A stretch of DNA of 64,000 nt, taken from Paguma larvata (taxonomy: Eukaryota > Chordata > Mammalia > Carnivora > Viverridae). This document shows positions 23,076 to 34,355 of this stretch, piece by piece. The translations under genes were made by a program, and so were the position numbers. Location: assembly GCA_030068075.1 (NCBI GenBank), contig CM057835.1, positions 41,019,215 through 41,083,214 on the forward strand, in the 5' to 3' direction. The notes under the pieces are model-generated. The model saw only the letters and a program-made list of their open reading frames with translations. It was not told the origin of the DNA and ran no database searches. Position 1 is the stretch's first letter. Each line of letters begins with the position of its first letter.

Positions 23076-24540
23076 TTCAGAATCCTAATTTTTTTTTGTT
23101 TTGTTTTTGTTTTTAGAAAATTATGTTATTATGAAAAAATTATTTATTCTTTGCTTTTCAAGGAGAGCTTCTACTGAGATCCTCACTCGGTCATTCCACA
23201 AGTTTTCCCTGGTCACTTGTTTAAAATGTACCTTTCATCTCTAAGTCCTTAGTTCATAGTGCTTTGGACATAGGAATATTCTACTGTTTGAATTAATTGT
23301 AAGTGTTTGATTGCATTCACAACAGAGCATTTGTCATTTGTATTTAATGTCTAAGATGCATTTCTACTTATTTGTCTCTCTTCTTCCTTTAAATGACAGT
23401 AGTCATTTAAAACTACTGTAACAAAACACACTCTTGATTTTTACCTAGTTACTTTTATTTCTTTCTACTGACTTAACTGGCTTATTCGTTCATGCCTATA
23501 TGTTATATATTTGGATTTCCTAAAGGCTTGGTATCTAATGCTCTTCTTCTCTCACCTGGCACTCCTGTGGGAGGCGTCATCCACAAGCCAGACTTCAGTT
23601 GGCTCCCGCTAACTGCAGATGGTACTAATGTCCAGGCCTGGTCTCTGAGCTCCATGCTTTCAGTTCTTTCAGTCTAACTGTCATCACCCTTCTGCTGCCA
23701 CAAACATGTCTCATACTCAATATATCTAAGTCTGTACTCATATTCTTCCAACTAGAAATGCTTCCTCTTTCATAGAGTGATATCCCGATGTATCCATTTG
23801 GACCACTGCATAGAGCAAGGGCTATTTTTGCTATTGTATTCATTTGTGATTCCACAGTCTAGTCATTCCAACAACTTTCACTGACACTTCAAATTCTACC
23901 CCCGGACTTCACTTTTATTACACAAACAGTCTCATAAAAAAATTATGTGTTCTCCAAAACTGTATGGTTGTAACTCCTTCTTCTTGAAAAGAAAATAAAG
24001 AAATAAACAGCATTTTGATGCTGCGTTCATCATGAAAATAAGTGTACACTAGTTTTCTCCATCTATTTTCATCTATTTTCCACATATTTCAGGATAGCAT
24101 TACCTACTTGTCAACCAAAGTTTTTTAAGAGGCATGCGGATGTCTGAAATGGTTCCACAAGAGTTAAGTGATAATGAGTAAGAGGTGAAAAAATAATACT
24201 TGTGCTGAAAAGACGAACTGCTAGAGAAGTAGGATGGGAGTTTTATAATAGTTTTCCAATAGACTGACATCATACTTGTATCAAAGTTTATTCCATTAAA
24301 ATCCCATCCAGGATAATAACCATAACAATCCTGGTGAGGGATGAAGAGAAATTCATCATTGCAATTACACAAATAAAGAAAAAAATGAAGTCCCAGGAGG
24401 ATGGTTTACATGAAGTCGGAGAACTATTGTAAAACAGGATTTCCTGCTTCTAAATGTTAGAGCTTTTTTTACTCTAATATCAATCATATAGATGGCTATT
24501 ACACTCATTTAAATGGTCACTGAGGAACTCAGCATTTTCA
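23076..24540. other. Unique sequence, no feature recognised
   Basis: Contains a T/G-rich run at 23091-23115 and a 10-bp exact tandem duplication ATCTATTTTC at 24061-24080. No gene recognised. Confidence 0.5.
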
Positions 24541-24558
24541 AATTATAAGCAAAACGGA

Positions 24559-24769
24559 GGGACACCTGGGTGGCTCGGTTGGTTAAGTGTCTGATATTGG
24601 CTCAGGTCATGATCTCACAGTTCATGAGTTCAAGCCCTGCATTGGGCTCTGCACTGACAGCTCAGAGCCTGGAGCCTGCTTCAGATTCTCTGTCTCCCTC
24701 TCTCTCTGCCCCTACACCACTCACACTCTGTTTCTCTCTCTCTCAAAAAAATACACACTATTTTTCTTT
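24559..24769 (+). mobile_element. Felid tRNA-Lys SINE with 18-bp target duplication
   Basis: Sense: GGGACACCTGGGTGGCTCGG, CATGATCTCACAGTTCATG, GACAGCTCAGAGCCTGGAGC, CT-rich stretch, CTCAAAAAAATACACAC. Flanked by AATTATAAGCAAAACGGA (24541-24558) and AATTGTAAGCAAAATGGA (24770-24787), 16 of 18 identical. Confidence 0.95.
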
Positions 24770-24787
24770 AATTGTAAGCAAAATGGA

Positions 24788-26400
24788 TAATATTTGAAAG
24801 GCATTTATTCATTAATTTAAAAATAGTAAATTAATTCAATTCAACAGACTTTTAATGAATCTATGTTTTCAATATAAGCCTGTCCCAGGAATTAAGTTGC
24901 ATACAGTTAAGTATTTTTGATACAACTCTTGAGCTTTCAGGACAGGAGCAAATCTTTAGATAAATCACACTCACTTATTTTAATGAAGATTTTCTACCCT
25001 TCCAGAAATATGGACTTTTTGTATGACAATGAAATTTCAGAAAAGAAATAAATGGCCATGTTAATATCAAGAAAACTTTTAAGAAAACATATCTTTGGGC
25101 TTTTATTGTCCAGTTACACTCAGAATAGAAAAAAAGATGAAATGACTTTATGTTAAAGCAACAGGACACTCCAGTTATGTATAAGGGGTAAATATGGCTT
25201 ATCAGTATTTATCACCCTAAAGTGTATTATTGAATGTATTTTAAAGAAAAAAATATCAGAGAGTATATGTTTATTCCTACTCAGATCCATGGAGATAAAA
25301 TCTAAATTAAATTAGAATGTTTATCATTAGGCCTAAAATATGATGCCACTTCTTTTTTTTTTGTTTTTTTTGTTTGTTTTGTTTTGTTTTTTTCTTCCCT
25401 TTGTCTTTTTTATCTTCTTTGTTTGACATTTTATTCTCACCAGGAAGTCGGTGGTTTTTTATTCTTCCACTATTGCCTTTAAAGATCCTCTGTCATCTTT
25501 GGTTCCAAGATAGGATATGTGTTTGGTGGAAGAGGATCAACACATTTTGGGACTGAAAAATGAAAAAAAGAACTCTTGCTTTTGTGCCATTTCAAGTGAT
25601 TTATTTTACTCAGCAGGTCTCTCTCAGTGGCCTGGGAGTTTACTTTGCCCAGTGAGCCAAGATAGGTTGGCTGCAAAAGGTCCTTAGAAGTGCCAGACTC
25701 ATACTGATCCAAAAACAACAACTATCAAATCAATAGCCTCTCAGCCTCTGGCAATGGTTGCATGCACTCATAACCACCTGAGAATTTTATATTTGGTTGA
25801 TTAACAAATTGGAGGTAGAAGAACAAGGAATAACATGATATTTGGCACAAGGATGGAAAATAATAAGTTAAATAATAACTATAAATTATATCAAAATTAA
25901 ATGGAATAAATAAATTACTACTTGGCAGGTAATATGATGGTTACCACGATTTATGTCATGCAATCGTATCAAATGCTATATGAAAAATTTAACTTCTTAG
26001 AAATGAGAAAGTAAGCCTGGTGTATAAACAATTTGCTGAATAATGCGTATTAGTGATTATCAAATTGTTGTTAAATGAATAAACAAAAAATAAACTCTTT
26101 TCATGACAAAATTAGGAGTATAAACTAATTCTTAATAATGAAAATAGTTTTCTTTTCAACTCACCATTCATTCAGTGAAAAATCGAGAAACAAATAATTT
26201 TATAATTTAAAGGACTTTAGATCTATTCAGTTATTATAAAAATAATTACTCCAAATTATTTTGCTTTGTATTTCATAATGCCTGAAATAAAGTTAAACTT
26301 ATTTTCTTGGTTATTTGGTAGCTGGCTCAATTTTTATTTTACCGTATTTTTCAACTTAGGTTAATAGAATTCATCCTTCCTCAAGATTGGTCATGTGTAG
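24788..26400. other. Unique AT-rich sequence
   Basis: A T/G-rich run (25351-25392) is the only simple feature. No gene or repeat recognised. Confidence 0.5.
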
Positions 26401-26591
26401 GGGCATCTGGGTGGCTCAGTCAGTTAAGAGTCCGACTTGGCTCAGGTCATGATCTCACGGTGTGTGGGTTCCAGCCCTGAGCATTGGGATATTTGCTGTC
26501 AGCACAGAGTGGTTTTGGATCCTCTGTCTCCCTCTCTCTCCGCATCTCCCCTATCTCTCCCTCTCTCTCAAAAATAAACATTAAAAAAAAA
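26401..26591 (+). mobile_element. Carnivore tRNA-Lys SINE, diverged
   Basis: GGGCATCTGGGTGGCTCAGT, GTTAAGAGTCCGACTTGG, CATGATCTCACGG, CT-rich stretch, CTCAAAAATAAACATTAAAA. The body is altered (GCTGTCAGCACAGAGTGG). AAGATTG occurs on both sides (26383-26389 and 26595-26601), a possible short target duplication. Confidence 0.92.
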
Positions 26592-28309
26592 GAGAAGATT
26601 GATGTCTTGTAAGTTTATCCTATAGAGATTACAAAATGTTGTTGTTGTTGTTGTTTTTAATTATCATGGCTTCAATCGCATTTCAAAGAACTGCTAATCA
26701 CTATCTTTAGTTGGCTTCTTCTGATTCTTGGTTTCTTATCTCTAAGTACTAACTGAGCATGCCTGTTTGGCTACTTCATTGTTACTATTAACCCAGCAAG
26801 CATAAAACAGAACTCATAATCTTTCTTATTAAGAGAACCTTCTTTGTTTGTCTTCTTTGTCAATAACAGTATCTTGAAAGGATAAAATACAAGATTGAAA
26901 GTTTCTTCGTGGGTAGAACTGACTGGGTTGGGGTTAGAGTAGTGTGTATTCATTAATATAGTGCCTTAGGCAATATACAGAATTAGAGATCAGACTATTA
27001 GGAATGTCAGAGTAAAAGCAAGTGGTTTGAGGGGCGACTCACTCAACTATAAGGGAGATATTAAAGGTGAAAAGAGAAATTTTAAATAGGTAGAAAATAA
27101 AGACAATCTACAGGTGTTCAATTCATAGCTACAGGAAGGTGTCAATTTAATTCAATTCAAAATAATTCATTCTTTCTTATGGGGTTTATTTTGTGAATAA
27201 ATCTTAATGTGCCAAGTTTTCTTAAGATTTTATAAAAGCTAGGAAAACACAAATACCCATCAGCATATTTGATAATGGCTTCTCTGCATTAAAAAAATTA
27301 GCTTTAGCTCCATGAGGATGGGAGTGGAAAATATTCAAACTCTCAATGATCAAGGATCATCTCTCACCTACTGATAGACTAGCACACTGCTGATTCTCAG
27401 AAATCATAAAGGACTGTAAGGCCTTGAAATCTAATCTTTCCACAAAAAGAATTTAAGTGATAAATTAGTTTTTTAAATAAAGCTCACCTCTAATCTACAG
27501 ATTTGTTTTAAGGCAGATACACACCACTCAAATCCAAAAGAAAAGAGCCAGCAATTGGTTTGCTTCAGACCAAGAGGTCAAGGTCAAAATGATTAAGGTG
27601 AGCAAGTGTCTTAGGCAATGGATAGGGTACTTTTAGGCATGAAAATATGTCTATGTCTATATCTACAGCTGTTTATATATCTGCATGTCTATTGATCTGG
27701 TTATATGTGAAAGAGTATATATAGTAAGAAATAGAAAATAAAATTATGTATATAACTCAAGTAATAGAAAGATCTCAAATTCTCCGGCATACTCTAGTGG
27801 TCCCAGTGTTAAAAGCCTCAGTTTGACCTGGAAAGACCTTGTTTTTAGCCTTGCTTCTTTTCTCTAAAATAAAGCAAGAAAAAATTAAAGGAGTCATTTA
27901 GATACTGCATATTCTATTTTTTGTATTACCTGTTTGCTAGTTTGGTAGTGAACACAAGTAATATTTATATAGGCAAAGGTCTGTATTTGGCCAGACTCAA
28001 CTTGACACATTATGAGTTTATCAATTAATTATTCTATATCTTTAATATGGAAGCTGGAAATACTTGTATATTTATATGTTTCTTTTCTTAAATTATAGGA
28101 TATTATTCCAAGGATATTTCTAAATCTTGGTTTTATGATCTATAATGTGATCTGGTTGAATTACTAGATCATTTCTATTGCCAGATTTAACTTTTTAAAA
28201 AGCATATAAAAATATAAAGATGTAGAAACATAAAAATATTTGACAGATAGCCACCTCTGGTCATTAGGTCTATATGCTGTGTTTTATTGACTGCCCTAGG
28301 TACATAAAA
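26592..28309. other. Unique sequence with short (GTT)n
   Basis: A GTT run lies at 26638-26656. 27550-27600 has a weak acceptor/donor-like pair (TTGCTTCAG at 27560-27568, GTGAGC at 27598) framing about 29 bp, too small to support. Nothing else recognised. Confidence 0.45.
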
Positions 28310-28520
28310 TAGTTAAATTCAACTCACTGATTTGGCAAGTGTTATGGAGGGTTAATGTGTATGCACTGTCCAAGGTGCTGGAGATACACAAATAAGTAAG
28401 AACTCTTCCATTCATCAAATATATAAGTAATTGAAGAATTTGTTAAAGATCCTATGACAGAAGTGAGGATCACCATGAAGACATAACATAAGTGCTGTCC
28501 AGATAATTTGGTAATAATTT
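28310..28520. repeat. Possible old LINE-like repeat fragment
   Basis: TGTCCAAGGTGCTGGAGATA, CACAAATAAGTAAGAACTC and GTGAGGATCACCATGAAGAC resemble an old mammalian repeat that also seems present at 57.0 kb. Weak. Confidence 0.35.
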
Positions 28521-28566
28521 TAATTTTAATATGAAATTCAGAGTTGGGTAATCTTTTCTGTTTCAG

Positions 28567-28662
28567 CAGTAAAACACTTTCACGGACAGAGTCTTCTGCG
28601 GGATCTGAGCAGCAGCTTATTTTACAGCCAGAGCCAAGTATGGCAAGAGTTTATGTTGCCAA
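28567..28662 (+). CDS. Candidate internal exon A (96 bp, phase 2-2), gene unknown
   Basis: Seen: a pyrimidine tract ending CTTTTCTGTTTCAG (28553-28566) precedes the segment. A second AG three bases on gives a NAGNAG tandem acceptor (exon start 28567 or 28570). The segment ends CCAA followed by GTAAGA (28663-28668), a good donor. Length is 96 bp (or 93), so either form keeps frame. The open frame (first base completes a codon, then 31 codons, then two bases) reads SKTLSRTESSAG at the start and PSMARVYVA at the end. The first in-frame stop is inside the presumed intron. It is not in any repeat I recognise. Inferred: a cassette exon of a + strand gene with very long introns. I do not recognise the peptide. 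Chance alone could produce a 31-codon open frame between good sites. Confidence 0.35.
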
Positions 28663-29794
28663 GTAAGAAATATATAAATTCAAAAAATCAGTGTCAGGAC
28701 TAGGGCTTTTCCTTACTTGAACTCACAAAACTCCAGTTGCATGCTCAGGTTTACTTTTTCCACTTGGAGAGTTTAATCAGATACTGGAATTAAGCCTTCA
28801 GGTATTAAAGTGAAGCTATTCGTTTCTTCTAAAGTTGATATATTATAATATGCACATCAGAGAAAAGATGATGATGATTCCATTGAAGTTTAGGTCAGAA
28901 ACCACTGTAAAATTATGATAAAATTGCCTGAGTGTCAATAATAATTCACTATTGAATGAATAACTATTATCTCCACAATAGCCCTTTTTTATTTCTCTAA
29001 GAAGATATAATTCATTTTCTTGAGGCCAGTAACAGAGGAAATTAAATTTTTTTACGTGGTGCCTGTGTAGAAAATTTCACCAAATATTAACACTATAAAG
29101 ATCATTGGTAAACTGCCACTACTTGTTTCAAAGGATCAAAATAACTAAAGTTGCAGCAGCAAGTTTGGAATATAAAACTTATACAGATATAAGAGAAATC
29201 AATAGAATATTTTTCTCATAACTGTGCTTGAATAAGCAAAAACAAGTGGTGAAATATAACATGTTCCCAATTCATTCGCTCACCACAATTTTACACAGAA
29301 AATTACTGAAATATGCTGGCTTTTCTCCAGCTATTAGTAAAGACTAACTTGAGTTTCCCCTTTCCATAAATGGTTTTGTATATGATCAGAGAGGAATCAA
29401 TCAAATGCTACAAAAGGAGTATGTCAGTATTATTATGAGAATAAAAATATCAAGGATCGAAAGAATAATTGATGTTGCCCTCAGAACTCCACTTATGAAT
29501 GTAATTTAGGAACCTCTGTAGAAGCAATTTTTGTGAACAGGCATAATAAAACAAACACAAATACAATTTACTTGTTTGTTTGCAAAAATTAAGGCATGGA
29601 GAGAAACATGATTCCATCTGCAGAAACTATTTGAAATTTACTGATTTTCATGTATATGCATTTTAGGAAGCTTTGGTGCCATTGACCTAAATTCAGTTTA
29701 TTTTCTTGGCTGTTCTTAGTGCTCATTCATTTATAAGCTTTAGATTCATTTTATAATATATATTCTCTTTTTTTGGACACATAGAAATGCATTT
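28663..29794. other. Unique AT-rich sequence
   Basis: No gene or repeat recognised downstream of candidate exon A. Confidence 0.5.
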
Positions 29795-30029
29795 ATTTTT
29801 TATTTTCTCAAGTTTTTATTTACATTTATTACTTGAAATATAGTGTGGTATTGGTTCCAGGTGTAGAATTTGGTAATTCATCACTTATATTTAACACCTA
29901 GTTCTCATCACAAGTGCCCTCCTTAATACCCATTATTCATTGCACCCATGCATAATACCCATCAACCACCCACCTCCCCTCCATCAATCCTGTTTTTTCT
30001 CTATAGTTAAAGAGTCTCTTATGGTTTTC

Positions 30030-30074
<45 letters not shown>

Positions 30075-30195
30075 ACTGTCATTCCCCTATGTTCATATGT
30101 TTTGTTTCTTAAGTTCTACATATGAGTGAAGTCATAATGATATTTGTCTTTCTCTGACTGACTTATTTTGCTTAGTATAATATATTCTAATGTGC
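29795..30195 (-). mobile_element. LINE-1 3' end, antisense
   Basis: T-rich start, TTGGTTCCAGGTGTAGAATT, CAAGTGCCCTCCTTAATACC, AGAGTCTCTTATGGTTTTC, expanded (TC)n, ACATATGAGTGAAGTCATAA, CTGACTTATTTTGCTTAGTA. It is 5'-truncated near 30195. Confidence 0.88.
30033..30070. repeat. (TC)n microsatellite inside L1
   Basis: About 19 TC units with one final G, expanded from the CT-rich part of the antisense L1 3' UTR. Confidence 0.96.
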
Positions 30196-30660
30196 AAAAA
30201 GGTAAAGAAAAAATATCTATTTTAACCTTAAGTCCCACTCCTCGTGGGAAATAATTCTATCAATTTTTTAGCCTAGATTTTTTATCATAAGATTTATGCT
30301 CTGCAGAACTGACTGCTCAGTGATTTCATTGTATTGTTTAGTTCACCACACTTGTAAAACACATATGCTGTTTTCAACAACTTTATTTCAGACAATTTAA
30401 AAAGGACTTCCTACACGCCTACTCAAACCAGGTACTTGTTCAAATGCCCATGGAATTCAATATAAATCAGTTCTACTTGAGTGAAAAGCTGTTTCACAAG
30501 CCAGCAAATCTCACAAAGTACTAGTATCTGTTCTGGTCATATGTTGTCCACTGATACAATTCATCCTTATGACTGCTGCCACATTTTTGTAACATTGGAT
30601 CCAGTTAAGACTGTTGAAAAAATATTTTGTTTCTTTATGGTTTGGGCTTTCTGATTTTAA

Positions 30661-30666
<6 letters not shown>

Positions 30667-30694
<28 letters not shown>
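30667..30694. repeat. (AT)n microsatellite
   Basis: About 14 uninterrupted AT units. The polyisoleucine/tyrosine frame on - is an artefact. Confidence 0.95.
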
Positions 30695-30949
30695 TCTAAT
30701 ACATAGTATATATCCTGTATATATATTCTAAATATACATATCAGAATAACCATCTCTTTGAATTTCTCACCTATAAAGTAGAATGATCAAAATATTTTGT
30801 GCACCTATACCTCCCACCTCCACTTACAACCCAAAGAGGAAGCTCTAGTAAATTATTCTGAAATATAAATGACAACTAATAATCGAAGGATGAATTATGT
30901 TAATATTAGATATTCCTATTATTAGAGTCTTTTTTAAAAAGTTAATGAA

Positions 30950-31161
30950 GGGGCGCCTGGGTGGCTCAGTCAGTTAAGCATCTGACTTCAGCTCAGGTCA
31001 TGATCTCGCAGTGTGCGAGTTGGAGCCCCGTGTCCGGCTCTATGCTGACCGCTCAGAGCTTGGAGCCAGCTTCAGATTCTGTGTCTCCCTCTCTCTCTGC
31101 CCCTCCCCTGCTCGCGTTCTGTCTCTATGTCTCTCAAAAATAAATAAACGTTAAAAAAATT
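30950..31161 (+). mobile_element. Young felid tRNA-Lys SINE with target duplication
   Basis: Near-consensus: GGGGCGCCTGGGTGGCTCAG, GCTCAGGTCATGATCTCGCA, GAGTTGGAGCCCCGTGTC, CT-rich stretch, CTCAAAAATAAATAAACG. Flanked by AAAAAGTTAATGAA (30936-30949) and AAAAAGTTAATGGA (31162-31175), 13 of 14 identical. It retains several CpGs, consistent with a recent insertion. Confidence 0.97.
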
Positions 31162-31639
31162 AAAAAGTTAATGGAAACTTCAGTAGATGCTTTTCTAGGT
31201 TGTACGTAAGATTTTACTGAAGAAACTCAGGAAAAAATTAGCTCTTATAAAAAAGGAAATTTTAGTCAAGCATTTGCCAGAAAACAGAAAGTCTCTGGAT
31301 GCTTAATAAACAATTTACAAGGTCACCTTTAGCTTTTTGACAGGACATAAAGCTAAGAATCAAATTTAAAAATGAATAGTAACCCCCTAGCTAAAAATGA
31401 ATACTTATATGCTTAAATCTCTATTTTCCTGATCTTTTCTTGGCTGACTGAAAAAATTGTTATGAATTCAGTGGTTGATTAGTGAAATCATTAGCAGAAA
31501 CTTGCCTGTGTCCTCAGTAAGTTACTGATGATCAGGATACCTGGCTGAGTAGTTTTGATCAGGAAATAATAATCCCTGCTCAAAGAGGCTCCCACATCAG
31601 AGAAGACAAAATAAAAATAAAACAAATAATTACCACCAC

Positions 31640-31830
31640 AACAACAATAAATATTTTTTAAAAATATTTTCAACGTGTCAGAACTTTTCTAAAAGATGTC
31701 TTCAATATCCTTCCTATTTAACAGATACAGATACAGAGGCAAAATTAATTTTGTCCAAGGTTACACAGCTAATAAATGATGGAGCTGGGATTTAAACTGA
31801 GGCAAATGTGCATTTGTCAACACTATTTTT
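31640..31830 (-). repeat. MIR, antisense
   Basis: CCTATTTAACAGATACAGAT, GAGGCAAAATTAATTTTGTC, CAAGGTTACACAGCTAATAA, GATGGAGCTGGGATTTAAAC follow the antisense MIR core closely. The best MIR match in the window. Confidence 0.85.
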
Positions 31831-34252
31831 AGGGGTCATCGGATATTAAAGGAGGAGGAATAAGTGGTTAGGGGTATGGATATTGGCTGAATGAACTGGA
31901 GAAAAAAAACATAAAACCCAAACCCATGTATTCCAGTTACCTCTGTTACAGCTGTTAGTAGCAGATTTCTCATTCTGTCTTGTATGTCTCCGAAGTTACT
32001 ACTCCATGATTTTATTATATTCCTTGTTTGCCCCTCAAATCCTCAAGATCCACTAACCTCTCAGCTTCATACCAATGTGCTCAGTTCCCTAAGTTCTCAA
32101 GAAAAAAAAAAATTAAGAACAAATGTATAACTTATAAAATATGTGGATTATATTAATTACCCATTGCAATCTTTAGTAAAAAATAAAGTTTGCTTATATA
32201 CCTTGATTGTTATATATGTTTAAAAGAGTTAAATGACTAAAAATTGTGTATTATGAGTGATAATGAACTGAGCTGTGAGAAACAAATGGTCATAACTTGT
32301 CTTATGAAAGATATTTACTAAATATCTAGATAAAGGTAAACAAGCATACAGATTAAGTTTGCATTTCGAACTCCAAAATGCATCAGTTTTGTAAGTAACA
32401 ATCTACTAAAAAACCTCAAAAATATGTTATATCTTACTGTGAATTATAAGGCATTAATATGATGTGAAGGACTCTATTAGGAGAGAAAGTAATAGAAATA
32501 GTATAGATCTTAGAGTTTTCTGAGCCCATGGCTACTTTTTTAAGTAAGGGAAGTAGAGCTTGAGAAGGTGTTTAACTTGCTGTTATTTATGTCTTTGTTT
32601 AAAATTTTCTATTTTTTGGCTCTACCCTATTTCTACAACCAATGGAAATGCTATAATTAATATTCTGAACTAACTCAAATGTTCTTCTATTCATTAAAGT
32701 GTGAAATATTCACAGCATAAACACCCTCTTGTGCATTTATAGGATATAATTTTTTCCATTGACTTTTGGACAATATTACCAATATGGGTGAATGTTTATC
32801 TAACAGGCTCAACTCCTTAGGGAATAAACAGAAAGCACATAAGCTCTTAAATTTCATAGAGAAACTCTTGCTGACATTTTAGTCATTATACCACTGAAAT
32901 GTGCAACAATTCCAGAAACTTTTCTTTTAAAAAAATGATAATAGATACTATTATTATTATACTATGATGCTATTCTAATAAATTGACTAAATAAAAACAA
33001 TTGAAATGCCAGAGGTAATAGAAAATAAAAACTTCCAAATAGGATGGCAAAGTTAGTTTGGAAAACTAGAATATGTCAACAGTCAGTGATTCCAAAAATT
33101 TGCAAGTCGTATGAAAGATTAACATGAATAAAGTATATTTTCTTCTTCTTCAGAAAGGAAAACAACTAAGAGGTACCATGTGTTGAGCAAGAAATTATCC
33201 AACTGACTTTACTAATAACTTTTACTAAACCATCATAGAGATAGCATGGGAATAAAAAAGTAGCCAGTTATATGGATTAATATAGAAAAGATAGCCAAAC
33301 ATAAGGTTGTTGTGTGTGATCTCATCTTTCATTAATCATTAAAAGAACAAGAAATAATAGCTAGTGTGTACTGTGAGTGTGTAGGTTTAAGCAAGATCGT
33401 AGGAAGGAAGGCAGTTTGGTTGGGAATTGCCAACGGATAGTGCCGGGTCTCATTTTAGTGGAATATCCATAGTGGAGACCAAAGAATATTAAATACATCA
33501 ATTCTTATCAGGCATTGAGAACTTAAATATCATGTTTTCCTTATTTTGGCTTTTGTGACTATTACTCTCCAAAACACAGATTGAAGCAACCAAACTAAAG
33601 TAGAATGCAATGTCATTTTCATGCCCAATGATACTGACTTGATCTGTTACAAGAAATTAGAAGCATCAGTTTGAAAAAAAAATTACTAAACAGAAATCTT
33701 TCAGAGGAAATAGTTTATGGGAGATGATATACAAGAATATAGAATTATATAACAATTTACTGTTAAAATATATGCCTCAATTTTCTCAATGGCTTACTTC
33801 TACCCTTTGCCATTTTTTTTCCATCAAACAATAATAGTATAAAATCCTTTTAGCAGCCACTGTTTCTTCAAAGTTAAATGGACTCTACAACTCTGAGTAG
33901 ATTTCCATGTTACATAAGAAACAGTGATATACAATCTCTTCACTTCTTACCTATATCAGAATGGGTTTACTACCTTCCAAAGCATAGAAGACTGATCCTG
34001 GTTCTGTCATTAACAAAACTTTATCTAATATTATTGGTATGATGGTCAATAGGTCTTTGTTATGTTACTTCATAATCCTATTAATTCAGTCTAAGTAAAA
34101 CCAATTCAGATTTATCATGTAATATCTATACTCCTCACCTTACCTGGATTGTAAGCCATCTTACTTAAAATTATGTCTTAAAAATGAATTGTGCTTTAAA
34201 AATATTAAACTCATATCTCTCCAAAAGTCCAACATTAATTCATTTTTCAACT
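31831..34252. other. 2.4 kb of unique AT-rich sequence
   Basis: No gene, repeat or splice-like pair recognised. Confidence 0.5.
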
Positions 34253-34260
34253 CTCTAAAA

Positions 34261-34355
34261 CAGGGCTGTCTAAAACGGTAGCCGCTAGCTGTAGGGTGCT
34301 ATTTAAATTATAATTCAACTAATTAAAATTAAATTCATTTAAAATTCAGTTCTTC
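34261..34355 (+). mobile_element. Left half of an old hAT-type DNA transposon
   Basis: CAGGGCTGTCTAAAACGGTA, GCCGCTAGCTGTAGGGTGCT, ATTTAAATTATAATTCAACT, AAATTCAGTTCTTCAA. This is the left part of a common non-autonomous mammalian element (MER-type, hAT group by its CAG..GCTGTCC terminus) whose other half resumes at 36479. The 8 bp before it (34253-34260, CTCTAAAA) pairs with 36605-36612 (CTCTACAA) as a plausible hAT 8-bp target duplication, 7 of 8 identical. I do not assert the exact family name. Confidence 0.75.

Noticed and set aside
27569..27597. 29-bp micro-exon between TTGCTTCAG and GTGAGC
   Set aside because: Length is not a multiple of three, frames are short, and such weak pairs occur by chance at this rate.
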